Positions 38,989 through 46,530 of a stretch of DNA of 64,000 bases are shown here, piece by piece. The notes beneath the pieces were generated by a model, which saw nothing but the letters and a program-made list of their open reading frames with translations, searched no databases and was not told the origin of the DNA. The stretch's first letter is position 1; each line of letters starts with the position of its first letter. This DNA comes from Mycolicibacterium austroafricanum (GTDB taxonomy: Bacteria; Actinomycetota; Actinomycetes; Mycobacteriales; Mycobacteriaceae): positions 83,010 through 147,009 of the forward strand of contig NZ_HG964453.1 in NCBI RefSeq assembly GCF_000612725.1. Direction: 5' to 3'. The position numbers and the translations under genes are program-made.

Positions 38989-40364
38989 CCTTCACAAACG
39001 CCTCCGGGGGTGTCAGGAAGGGATTGTCAAAGATTCCTATGAGGACCTGAGCGTGGGTGCGCTCTTGGTCCTCCTGGCACGCCCCGGAGGTGTTGTTGTG
39101 TCTGTGCAGAGTGCTCCAGTCACGTCGTCCACGATCGTCGTTGCCGTCGATGTCGGCAAGACTTCGGCGACGGTGTCGGTCACCGACGGCGCTCGTCGGC
39201 GGTTGATGGGCCCGGTTGAGTTCGCGATGACCCGGTCGGGTCTGAGGGCTGCGACGCAGCGCGTGTTAGCCGTGGCGCCCTCGTGTCCGCAGATCAGGGT
39301 GGGTGTGGAAGCGGCTGGCCACTACCACCGGCCCGTGGTGGATTACCGGTGGCCGCCGGGCTGGGAGGTGCTCGAGCTCAATCCCGCTCATGTCGCCGAG
39401 CAGCGCCGAGTGATGGGCCGGCGGCGGGTCAAGACCGACGGAATCGACTTGGAGGCGATCACCGAGTTGATGTTGGCCGGTCGTGGCCGGGTGGTCGGTG
39501 AGCGGGAGGTGCTCATCGGCGAAGTAGCGGCGTGGGCCCAGCATCGGTCGCGGCGAGTCGCTACCCGGACGGCGACCAAGAACCAGCTGCTCGCACAACT
39601 CGATCGGGCGTTTCCCGGACTGACGCTGGCGTTGCCGGATGTGTTGGGCACCAAAATCGGCCGCCTGGTCGCCGCCGAGTTCGCCGATCCGGCGCGGTTG
39701 GCGACGCTGGGAACGACCCGGTTGATCCGATTCGCCGCCGCCCGTGACGTCCAATTACGCCGCCCGCTCGCCGAGCGTCTGGTGACCGCGGCCAAGGACG
39801 CGTTACCGACTCGCGACGCAGTGGTGGCTCGACAGGTGCTGGCTTCTGACATGGCTTTGTTGGCTGACTTGAGTTCCCGGATCGCCGATGCAGAGACTGA
39901 ATTGGCACGGCTGTTGCCACTGAGCCCGTTCAGTACCCTGACCTCGGTGCCCGGCTGGGGCGTCGTCCGTGTCTCGAATTATGCTGCTGCCCTTGGTGAT
40001 CCAACACGGTGGCCGGGACCCCGGCAGATCTATCGCGCGTCGGGGCTATCTCCGATGCAGTACGAGTCGGCCGGTAAGCGCCGAGACGGATCGATCAGCC
40101 GCGAGGGCAGTGTGGCGCTGCGTCGAGCGTTGATAGATCTCGGTATCGGATTGTGGCTCACCGAGCCATCGGCCAAGTCCTACGCCCACGGACTCAAGGA
40201 CCGCGGCAAGCGCGGTGGCGTCATCGCCTGCGCGCTGGCGCATCGCGCTAATCGCGTCGCCCATGCCCTGGTCCGCGACCACGCCGTCTACGACCCCGCC
40301 CGCTGGACCTGAAGAACCAGACCCCAGCCCAGGAAGGAGCCGTTACCTAACACCCCCTTCACAA
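38989..40364 (+). mobile_element. IS110-family insertion sequence (ends tentative)
   Basis: The element carries one DEDD transposase gene. A subterminal inverted repeat is visible: GGGGGTGTCAGG at 39006-39017 against the complement of CCTAACACCCCC at 40346-40357, with one mismatch. The 9-mer CCTTCACAA occurs at 38989 and again at 40356, just at the two candidate edges. The element splits the conserved phosphodiesterase-rph junction. The right edge is uncertain: a structured non-coding stretch follows to about 40640 and could belong to the element. Confidence 0.72.
39098..40312 (+). CDS. IS110-family transposase (DEDD)
   Basis: This 404-aa protein has the RuvC-like DEDD set D18 (VVAVDVGKTS), E71 (RVGVEAAGHYH), D114 and D117 (KTDGIDLEAI). 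The C-terminal Transposase_20 domain reads LTSVPGWGVVRVSNYAAALG and YRASGLSPMQYESAGKRR, the latter holding the likely catalytic Ser. GTG at 39098 has GGAGG 7 nt upstream. IS110 enzymes recombine DNA guided by a bridge RNA from the element's non-coding end. The frame is intact, so the copy may be active. Confidence 0.93.
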   Translation: MSVQSAPVTSSTIVVAVDVGKTSATVSVTDGARRRLMGPVEFAMTRSGLRAATQRVLAVAPSCPQIRVGVEAAGHYHRPVVDYRWPPGWEVLELNPAHVAEQRRVMGRRRVKTDGIDLEAITELMLAGRGRVVGEREVLIGEVAAWAQHRSRRVATRTATKNQLLAQLDRAFPGLTLALPDVLGTKIGRLVAAEFADPARLATLGTTRLIRFAAARDVQLRRPLAERLVTAAKDALPTRDAVVARQVLASDMALLADLSSRIADAETELARLLPLSPFSTLTSVPGWGVVRVSNYAAALGDPTRWPGPRQIYRASGLSPMQYESAGKRRDGSISREGSVALRRALIDLGIGLWLTEPSAKSYAHGLKDRGKRGGVIACALAHRANRVAHALVRDHAVYDPARWT

Positions 40365-40648
40365 CCCTCGTCGGCAGTGCCACGCTGAAGGAGCGGGACG
40401 AAGGGCCGGATCCGATGCCGCTCCGGTTATGGCGGACCCACCGGGTTACGCCGCATCTAACTTGGCACCCGGCCCTTCGCCTCCACGGCAGCCCGAACGA
40501 CGCCAGATGACCCACACCTCGAGGTCGCATAAGTCAACGTGGGCGCCCGGCACCCGCCCCCCAAACCCAAAGCCTCACCGCCGACACCAGAGCATCACCA
40601 CCACACCCGAAAACCCCGGATGTCGACCCATCACGCCCAAACCGGTTC
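40365..40648. other. non-coding stretch between IS transposase and rph, with a long hairpin
   Basis: I see no convincing gene here. Arms 40399-40409 (CGAAGGGCCGG) and 40469-40479 (CCGGCCCTTCG) are perfectly complementary over 11 bp. They enclose a 59-nt loop that itself holds the complementary pair GATGC and GCATC. The structure could be the folded RNA of the IS element or an unrelated hairpin. ACCGGTT occurs at 40641-40647 and also at 38964-38970, left of the IS. Confidence 0.4.
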
Positions 40649-40675
40649 TTGACACGACCTACAGCCAGTTAGGGT
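40649..40675 (+). promoter_or_regulatory. rph promoter, apparently leaderless
   Basis: TTGACA at 40649-40654 and TAGGGT at 40670-40675 are separated by 15 nt. The GTG of rph begins 6 nt after the -10, with no ribosome site between. This suggests that transcription starts at the GTG. Confidence 0.6.
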
Positions 40676-40681
40676 TGGCCC

Positions 40682-41464
40682 GTGTCCAGACGAGAAGACG
40701 GCAGACTCGACGACGAACTGCGCCCGGTCACCATCACCCGCGGCTTCACGACGCACCCCGCGGGTTCGGTGCTGGTGGAGTTCGGCCAGACCAGGGTGAT
40801 GTGCACGGCGAGCGTCACCGAGGGTGTGCCCCGTTGGCGCAAGGGTTCCGGCCAGGGCTGGCTGACCGCCGAGTACGCGATGCTTCCGGCCGCCACACAT
40901 GAGCGCTCGGGCCGCGAGTCGGTCAAGGGCCGGGTGGGCGGACGCACCCAGGAGATCAGCCGCCTGGTCGGCAGGTCCCTGCGCGCCTGCATCGACCTGG
41001 CCGCGTTGGGCGAGAACACCATCGCGATCGACTGCGATGTGCTGCAGGCCGACGGCGGCACCCGCACGGCCGCCATCACCGGCGCCTACGTCGCGCTGGC
41101 CGATGCCGTCACCTATCTGGCCGCGGCAGGCAAGCTGTCCGATCCGCGGCCGCTGTCGTGCGCCATCGCCGCGGTCAGCGTCGGCGTCGTCGACGGCCGC
41201 ATCCGCGTCGACCTGCCCTACACCGAGGATTCGCGGGCCGAGGTCGACATGAACGTCGTCGCCACCGACACCGGCACGCTCGTCGAGATCCAGGGCACCG
41301 GCGAGGGCGCAACCTTCCCGCGTTCGACGCTGGACAAGATGCTCGACGCCGCGATGGCGGCCTGCGATCAGCTGTTCGAGATCCAGCGCGCCGCGCTCGA
41401 ACTTCCGTATCCCGGTGTGCTTCCCGAGCCCGGTGAGCCCGCGAAGAAGGCGTTCGGAAGCTGA
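40682..41464 (+). CDS. rph: ribonuclease PH
   Basis: This 260-aa phosphorolytic 3'-5' exoribonuclease trims tRNA 3' ends. It has the N-terminal [20 protein letters not shown], the RNA-binding region [21 protein letters not shown] split by short loops, and [40 protein letters not shown] carries the phosphate and metal site. GTG 40682 is probably leaderless. Its TGA overlaps the likely rdgB start. This is the Rv1340 homologue; the IS110 element sits just upstream but leaves a promoter in place. Confidence 0.94.
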
Positions 41465-42078
41465 TCGGGCAGTCTCGGCTACTTGTCGCCAGCCGCAACC
41501 GCAAGAAGCTCGACGAGCTCCGCCGCGTGCTCGACGCCGCGGGGGTGTCGGGGCTGACGCTTTTGTCGCTCGACGACGTGCCGCCGTTCGACGAGGCCCC
41601 GGAAACCGGTGCGACGTTCGAAGAGAACGCGATGGCCAAGGCGCGCGACGCGTTCGCCGCGACGGGCCTGCCCGCCGTGGCCGACGACTCCGGACTCGAG
41701 GTCGACGCCCTCAACGGCATGCCCGGCGTGCTCAGCGCGCGCTGGGCGGGACGGCACGGCGACGACGCGGCGAACACCGCGCTGCTGCTCGGCCAGCTCG
41801 GCGACGTGCCCGAGGAGCGCCGGGGCGCGGCGTTCGTGTCGGCGTGCGCGCTGGTCTTCGGCCCCGGTGAGGCCGAACGCGTGGTGGTGCGTGGTGAGTG
41901 GCGGGGCAGCATCGTGCGTGAAGCCCGCGGCGACGGCGGATTCGGTTACGACCCGGTGTTCCTGCCGACGGGTTCGGCGAGGACGGCCGCCGAGCTCAGC
42001 CCGGCGGAGAAGGACGCGTCGTCGCACCGGGGCAGGGCGCTGGCCGCGTTGCTACCGTCGCTTCGTGCCTTGATCTGA
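41461..42078 (+). CDS. rdgB: non-canonical purine NTP pyrophosphatase (XTP/dITP), unusual start codon
   Basis: This roughly 205-aa Ham1/RdgB enzyme hydrolyses ITP, dITP and XTP to keep them out of nucleic acids. It has the substrate motif [44 protein letters not shown], and GGFGYDPVF with SHRGRAL. A stop at 41434 closes the frame upstream. Between it and the SxNxxK motif there is no ATG, GTG or TTG. The best candidate is CTG 41461, which overlaps the rph stop as CTGA, with AAGG about 10 nt upstream. ATC 41464 is less likely; GTG 41527 would delete the essential N-terminus. Confidence 0.88.
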
Positions 42079-43211
42079 GGTCTCGTCACGCGGTTGAGAA
42101 GCCAGGCCACCGGGACTGTGAGGGTCAGCGTGGCGGCGATCAGCCCGGGCATCGAGCCGGTGAACAGCGGCCAACCCAGCACCAGATGCATGGTCAGGGC
42201 CATGACCGCGACGTGGACCAGGAAGATCTCGTAGGAGATCTCGCCGAGCCACACCATCGGCCTGCTGGCCAGCACCCGCGAATACGAATCGCGGCTGCCG
42301 AGCGCCACCGGCGCGACCGCCAGTGTCGCGATCACCGCGTACAGAAGTGCCTTCACGATCGGTGTCCAGGCCGGGTCCGGCCCGGCGAATGTGCCGCCGA
42401 GCGAGGTCGACACCGCCAGGTACAGCCCGACGGCCACCGGGATCGCGACGATCGCGGCGCAGCGCGCACCGACCGCCTCCAGCACCGCCAACGCCATCCC
42501 TCCGGCGAACCACGCGAGGTGGGCAGGCAGCCACATCCCCGCCGAGTTGGGCAGGAGATCGGTCGCGGTCACCACGACGAGCCACACGGGGGTGACGGTC
42601 GCGAGCAACGCGACGCCCACCAGCGCGCGGCCCGGGCGCCAACGCCCGCGGCACAGCACCTGCAGGACGAGGAACGCCAACGCCGGAAGGGCGACGTAGA
42701 ACGACGCCTCGACGGCCAGGCTCCACATCTGGGACAGACCCGGATGAAGCAGCGTCACCAGGTATTCGTCGGTGTAGATGTGGGTGAAGGTCAGGTAGCG
42801 CAGCAGCCCCTGCCAGGTCTGGCCGGGGTTGGGGCCCGGCGTGAAGACGGTGTAGATCTCGAAGACCGCGACGACGGTGACCACGTAGGCGGGCACGATG
42901 CGGCGCATCCGCTGCCGGCCGTAGCGGCGTGCCGACGGTGCCCGCCGGCCCGCGGCGGCTGCCCTCACCCAGGGGCGGAACAGCAGAAACCCGGACAGCA
43001 CGAAGAAGACCGCGACGCCGATCTCGAGGCGGGCGTACATCGTCCCCAGGTAGCCGTGCAGCAGATAGCCGGTCGCGAAGGCGGCGTGGGTGCTGACGAC
43101 CAGCAGCGCTGCGACCGCGCGCAGGCCGGTGAGGGCGGGATCTCGTGGAGACGTGCGATCGGGCGGGCCCGCCGGGGCGGCGCCGCAGCGCACGCCGGGG
43201 CTGGCTGACAT
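41946..43211 (-). CDS. acyltransferase 3 family membrane protein
   Basis: This 421-aa protein has the acyltransferase-3 pattern. RDPALTGLRAVAALLVVSTHAAF holds the conserved Arg and His, EIGVAVFFVLSGFLLFRPW follows, and there are about ten membrane helices. WSLAVEASFYVALP is the third motif. It should O-acylate a cell-envelope glycan or lipid. The last 44 residues or so have no membrane helix and are encoded opposite the 3' end of rdgB, a 133-bp convergent overlap. The start at 43211 (MSASPGVRC) has no strong ribosome site; the next usable Met lies well inside. Confidence 0.86.
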   Translation of the reverse strand: MSASPGVRCGAAPAGPPDRTSPRDPALTGLRAVAALLVVSTHAAFATGYLLHGYLGTMYARLEIGVAVFFVLSGFLLFRPWVRAAAAGRRAPSARRYGRQRMRRIVPAYVVTVVAVFEIYTVFTPGPNPGQTWQGLLRYLTFTHIYTDEYLVTLLHPGLSQMWSLAVEASFYVALPALAFLVLQVLCRGRWRPGRALVGVALLATVTPVWLVVVTATDLLPNSAGMWLPAHLAWFAGGMALAVLEAVGARCAAIVAIPVAVGLYLAVSTSLGGTFAGPDPAWTPIVKALLYAVIATLAVAPVALGSRDSYSRVLASRPMVWLGEISYEIFLVHVAVMALTMHLVLGWPLFTGSMPGLIAATLTLTVPVAWLLNRVTRPQIKARSDGSNAASALPRCDDASFSAGLSSAAVLAEPVGRNTGS

Positions 43212-43252
43212 CGGGGTCGAGTCTAGCTACGGGTGCACTGGGCAAACCCGGC

Positions 43253-43597
43253 TCAGAGCCCGAACTGCTCCTTGATGTTCTGCGTCTGGAAGTGCTCGAC
43301 GATGATGCCGACCAGCGGGATCGTGCCTGCCAGCAGGATGCCGACGGTCTTGGCGATCGGCCAGCGCACCTTCACGGCGAGGTTCGCGGTGAACAGCAGA
43401 TAGACGAAGTACACCCAGCCGTGCACGACCGCGATCCAGCCCAGCGAGTCGTCCTGGAACGCATACTTCATCACCATCTCGTAGCAGAGGGCGATCAGCC
43501 AGATGCCGGTCGCCCACGCCAGGACGCGGTAGCCGGTCAGCGCTTTGCGGATGGTCTCGACGGGCGTGATGGGGGCGGGGGATTGGGGTGCGGTCAC
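43253..43597 (-). CDS. DUF3817 integral membrane protein (Rv1342c-like)
   Basis: This 114-aa protein has three membrane helices. It carries the DUF3817 signature YRVLAWATGIWLIALCYEM, VVHGWVYFVYLLFTANLAV and LLAGTIPLVGIIVE. The function is unknown. Its GTG overlaps the stop of lprD (GTGA), the same pairing as Rv1343c-Rv1342c. It is a distant paralogue of the protein at 19367-19750. Confidence 0.87.
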   Translation of the reverse strand: MTAPQSPAPITPVETIRKALTGYRVLAWATGIWLIALCYEMVMKYAFQDDSLGWIAVVHGWVYFVYLLFTANLAVKVRWPIAKTVGILLAGTIPLVGIIVEHFQTQNIKEQFGL

Positions 43598-44019
43598 GTA
43601 CCGGTTCCTGTCATCTTCTGGTCTTCGGCATCGGCTTTGGCCAGCTCGGCCAGGTAGGCGTTGTACTCCCGCAAGGTCGGGTCGTCGTCCGGGTCGTTGT
43701 TGTCCGGGTCGGCATCCCGGTTGGCACTGCCCTGGCGGGCCGGTTGCGGCCGTTCCGGCAGCAGGCCGGCGGGGATCTCGGTGACGGCGTCGTGCGGGTG
43801 GGGCTCGGGCGGGGCCTCTTCATAGCGGACGAACTTGAAGTAGGCGTACACACAGAATCCGGCGAACAGCGGCCATTGCATCGCGTAGCCGAGATTCTGG
43901 AAACTGCCGGACGTCGACTCGTAGCGGGTCCACTGCCACCAAGCGAGCGCGAGGCAGCCGGCAGCGGCGGCGATCACCAACAGGATGAGCGCCGGCCTCC
44001 TACGTCGTGTAGTGGACAC
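43594..44019 (-). CDS. lprD: conserved lipoprotein/membrane protein LprD
   Basis: This 141-aa protein has a hydrophobic N-terminus with a possible lipobox (IAAAAGC). A second helix (WPLFAGFCVYAYFKFV) and a charged, proline-rich, cytoplasmic-looking tail follow. Position and partner match Rv1343c (lprD). The function is unknown. Its 5' end overlaps the 3' end of the LAGLIDADG gene by 20 nt, which may couple their translation or reflect an insertion next to lprD. Confidence 0.8.
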   Translation of the reverse strand: MSTTRRRRPALILLVIAAAAGCLALAWWQWTRYESTSGSFQNLGYAMQWPLFAGFCVYAYFKFVRYEEAPPEPHPHDAVTEIPAGLLPERPQPARQGSANRDADPDNNDPDDDPTLREYNAYLAELAKADAEDQKMTGTGT

Positions 44020-44779
44020 CGTTCAACGGTACCGCGAGATCCTTGGGCCCGATGAACTCATCCATGCGGGCGGTCGCGGCCTTGCGGTAGATGGAGACGG
44101 TGTGCTTGTCGGACCGCCGCCATGTGATGCCGAGGCGGTCGAGCGCGGCGGTGAACAGGCCGATGATGTCCTCGGACCGGTTGCTGAAGTGATACCTGAC
44201 GCTGAGCACACCGCGGTCGTTGGCGACGACGCGGCAACCGTCGCTGTGGATCAGGCCCATGACGAACTCCTCGGCCTCGCCGTCGACGATCTTCTGCTGC
44301 CACGGTTCGAGGGCGATCTTGCGGAGGTGTTTACGGCCGGGTCCGTGCTGGGGAAGCAGGCACGGCCAGTGTTTGGAGCACTGATACACATCCGCGCAGC
44401 CGCTCCGGCGCCAATAGACCCCGGCGCGCTGCCGAGGAAACAGGGCATCGATGGCCAGACGGCAACGCGCGATGATCGTCGGATAGCGCTTGTCGCACGT
44501 GACGCGCAGCGTGTAGGTGCGCGATGCCTTTGAGATGCAGCCATCGCCCAGATACATGCCTAGCAGGTATGCGTAGGAGGCTGCGTGTAGTGAGTCGAAG
44601 TCATGTACAACTCCGCAGGACAACGGGTCGCTGGGATGGCTCAACCTTCGAGGAGGTCTACGGCGCCAGTCCCGGACGGTGGTTCGGGGTATTCCGGTAT
44701 CGCGAGCGACGGCGCAGTCGTTCAATCCTTCCGCGATGAGCTGCTGGACTTTCTCGAACTCTTCAACGGATTTCGTCAC
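44000..44779 (-). CDS. HTH plus double-motif LAGLIDADG protein (homing-endonuclease-like)
   Basis: This 259-aa protein begins with a helix-turn-helix (about residues 10-42, AEGLNDCAVARDTGIPRTTV). It contains two LAGLIDADG-type helices, YLLGMYLGDG at 71-80 and EFVMGLIHSDG at 171-181. Each ends in an acidic residue as required for the endonuclease active site. Spacing of about 100 residues fits a monomeric two-motif enzyme. Basic, Cys- and Trp-bearing segments lie between. It is free-standing, neither in an intron nor an intein, and reads away from the tRNA-Leu 75 bp upstream. It could be a homing endonuclease or a transcription factor derived from one. Confidence 0.78.
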   Translation of the reverse strand: MTKSVEEFEKVQQLIAEGLNDCAVARDTGIPRTTVRDWRRRPPRRLSHPSDPLSCGVVHDFDSLHAASYAYLLGMYLGDGCISKASRTYTLRVTCDKRYPTIIARCRLAIDALFPRQRAGVYWRRSGCADVYQCSKHWPCLLPQHGPGRKHLRKIALEPWQQKIVDGEAEEFVMGLIHSDGCRVVANDRGVLSVRYHFSNRSEDIIGLFTAALDRLGITWRRSDKHTVSIYRKAATARMDEFIGPKDLAVPLNGVHYTT

Positions 44780-44854
44780 GGACGTCCCCTCGCTCTTGAT
44801 CGCAACCTAGCGACGGGGTCCGACAGGCTGGGGATTGGTACGATCACACCCACT

Positions 44855-44937
44855 GCGGGCGTGGCGGAACGGCAGACGCGCGGTCTTTAGGTGTCCGTGT
44901 TCGAAAGAGCGTGGGGGTTCGAATCCCCCCGCCCGCA
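44855..44937 (+). tRNA. tRNA-Leu (UAG)
   Basis: The acceptor stem is GCGGGCG paired with CGCCCGC (44930-44936), with discriminator A at 44937 and no encoded CCA. The anticodon loop TTTAGGT places TAG at 44888-44890. A long variable arm (TGTTC-GAAA-GAGCG) and a T-arm GGGGGTTCGAATCCCCC complete a class II leucine tRNA. As drawn, the anticodon stem CGGTC/GTCCG has one T-T mismatch. Confidence 0.93.
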
Positions 44938-45086
44938 CTCTCGATTTGCGAAATGTGCTGTATTGCAGTGCATTTCCTCGCCCCATGCAAGCGGCCCCTG
45001 CCGCCCGCACTCAACTTGTCGGACTCTCGGCGCACACTCGCCCTCAAGAGACGCACCGCACGGTGTGTCCGCGACAAGGGGGCGTG

Positions 45087-46070
45087 ATGAAAAACTGGGG
45101 AGATGTCATCGTCGTCGAGAACGGCGAATGGCAAGGGTATGACTGGCATTGGGCGGACCGGCGGATCCTCGACATGTTGATCGGGGGACCGGAGTTGGCA
45201 TTGCGCCACATCGCGTCGTTCCGACGGTCCGACGATCGCGACTTCTACGGCCTGATGCCGGAACGCAGCGCCGCGGTGCTCGATCTCGACCGCCGTCGAC
45301 TGCTGTTTTTCGGTGACGACCTGATGGGCCGGGTGCCGCACCGGCGGGTGTTGCTGGCCGCACTCGCCGAACTGTGGACGGGGTTTCAGGTGGGCTGGGC
45401 GTACGGCGGCGCCCGCGAGCTCGCCGCCTATGTCGGAGTCGACTGCCCACCGCGAGATTTCGATCGCGAACCGAGGATCGAGGTGACGCCGGACCGGTAT
45501 TCGCCGTGCCAGGTGATCTCCGTCGTCGGTCCCGACGGAGGCGTGCGGTTCTGGCCGATGGTCGAGTACTCGCATCCCGAGGTGTACGGACCGTCGTTGC
45601 TGGACATGCTGCCGCGGCGAGCACGACCCAAGCTTTCGCTGAGGATTGAGCCGGCCTCCGGGGTGCACGTCGACCCGTCCCGCAAGGCCATCGGGGTGTG
45701 GCAGACGGTCGACACGGCGGGAATTCTCGACCAGCTGCCCGAGATCTGGGCTGGGTGGGACTTCGAGTTCTGGGAGGACCGGTACGAGGAGCAGCTCGCC
45801 CGCTGTGGTGACGCCCTGCGCGTTCCGGCGCGGAAACTCTCGGTCGAGATCCGGGAGGTGCAGGAGTTGATGCGCCGGCGCGTCTTCGGATCCGACTGGG
45901 ACAGTCCGGCCGGAGAGGCGCTGGAGCTGTTGGCCGTGCTGCGCCGCCACGCCCCTGACCTCGCGATACGCGACGGCGACGTCATCGCGGGCCTGATCAG
46001 GCCGACTGCCCAGCAGTGGAAGCGGTTCACGACAGCGTGCGACGGCTACGCCGCCGCCTCGGCTGCGTGA
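45087..46070 (+). CDS. hypothetical protein
   Basis: I do not recognise this 327-aa soluble protein. It is rich in Trp and acidic residues (NGEWQGYDWHWADRRILDML, EIWAGWDFEFWEDRYEEQLA) and has no signal peptide or membrane helix. The start at ATG 45087 (or the adjacent GTG 45084) follows AAGGGGG. The open frame extends upstream across the tRNA, which cannot be coding. The position right after tRNA-Leu and the lack of family motifs suggest an accessory gene. Nothing in the sequence gives a function. Confidence 0.72.
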   Translation: MKNWGDVIVVENGEWQGYDWHWADRRILDMLIGGPELALRHIASFRRSDDRDFYGLMPERSAAVLDLDRRRLLFFGDDLMGRVPHRRVLLAALAELWTGFQVGWAYGGARELAAYVGVDCPPRDFDREPRIEVTPDRYSPCQVISVVGPDGGVRFWPMVEYSHPEVYGPSLLDMLPRRARPKLSLRIEPASGVHVDPSRKAIGVWQTVDTAGILDQLPEIWAGWDFEFWEDRYEEQLARCGDALRVPARKLSVEIREVQELMRRRVFGSDWDSPAGEALELLAVLRRHAPDLAIRDGDVIAGLIRPTAQQWKRFTTACDGYAAASAA

Positions 46071-46079
46071 GACCGCGGG

Positions 46080-46331
46080 TCAGGCGGTGGCCTCGCCGGT
46101 GCTGGGCGCGGCGTCGGTGGCCTGGTTCATGAAGCACAGGATGCTGGCCGTGAAGCTGACCACCGCGATGGCTCCTGCGAACAGGGCGATCAGGTTCTCC
46201 GACAGTCCCCAGCTCGCCAACGCGAAGGCCAGGGCGATGATCGCGGTGACGATCAGAAAGAGCCCAGTGGTGGCGACAGTCTCGTTGAACGGATCGTCTG
46301 AGCCGGGTGTGCCTTCAGCCCTGTCGATCAT
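46080..46331 (-). CDS. small membrane protein with SigF-type promoter
   Basis: This 83-aa protein has two membrane helices (TGLFLIVTAIIALAFALASW, then LIALFAGAIAVVSFTASIL). Short charged ends flank them. GAAGGAGA precedes the ATG. A GGTTT-N15-GGGTAA element lies about 37-62 bp upstream, suggesting control by the stress sigma factor SigF. It is convergent with the hypothetical gene at 45087-46070. The function is unknown. Confidence 0.75.
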   Translation of the reverse strand: MIDRAEGTPGSDDPFNETVATTGLFLIVTAIIALAFALASWGLSENLIALFAGAIAVVSFTASILCFMNQATDAAPSTGEATA

Positions 46332-46367
46332 GACTTCTCCTTCAGTGGTGCCGGACTGCTCCGGTAG

Positions 46368-46393
46368 TTACCCCTCCGTCAATCCGTGAAACC
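46368..46393 (-). promoter_or_regulatory. SigF-like promoter
   Basis: Read on the - strand, GGTTT (46393-46389) and GGGTAA (46373-46368) are 15 nt apart. This is close to the mycobacterial SigF consensus GGTTT-N15-17-GGGTAT. The gene start at 46331 lies 36 nt downstream of the -10, leaving room for a normal leader with a ribosome site. Confidence 0.55.
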
Positions 46394-46530
46394 TCGTTCG
46401 GCCCGCCCGGCGGCAGGTGACCTCACTCACTGCTGATCGAGAGCGTGGTAATGACCACGGATGCGCATGTCGGCGGCGATCCTCTGCCACGATGGCGAGT
46501 AATCCGCACAGGACGGGGGATCTACGGCGT

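Noticed and set aside
38989..40364. CCTTCACAA copies as a target-site duplication of the IS
   Set aside because: IS110-family elements normally do not create target duplications. One copy partly overlaps the inverted repeat, so the match may be part of the ends instead.
41527..42078. rdgB starting at GTG 41527
   Set aside because: This start removes the SxNxxK substrate motif that every active family member needs, so an upstream non-standard start is more likely.
44881..44897. tRNA-Leu as a pseudogene because of a T-T mismatch in the anticodon stem
   Set aside because: All other helices, the variable arm and the anticodon loop are intact; one internal mismatch is tolerated in functional tRNAs.
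44835..45086. N-terminal extension of the hypothetical gene across tRNA-Leu
   Set aside because: It would translate the tRNA gene itself. The ATG at 45087 has a purine-rich ribosome site and is the sensible start.
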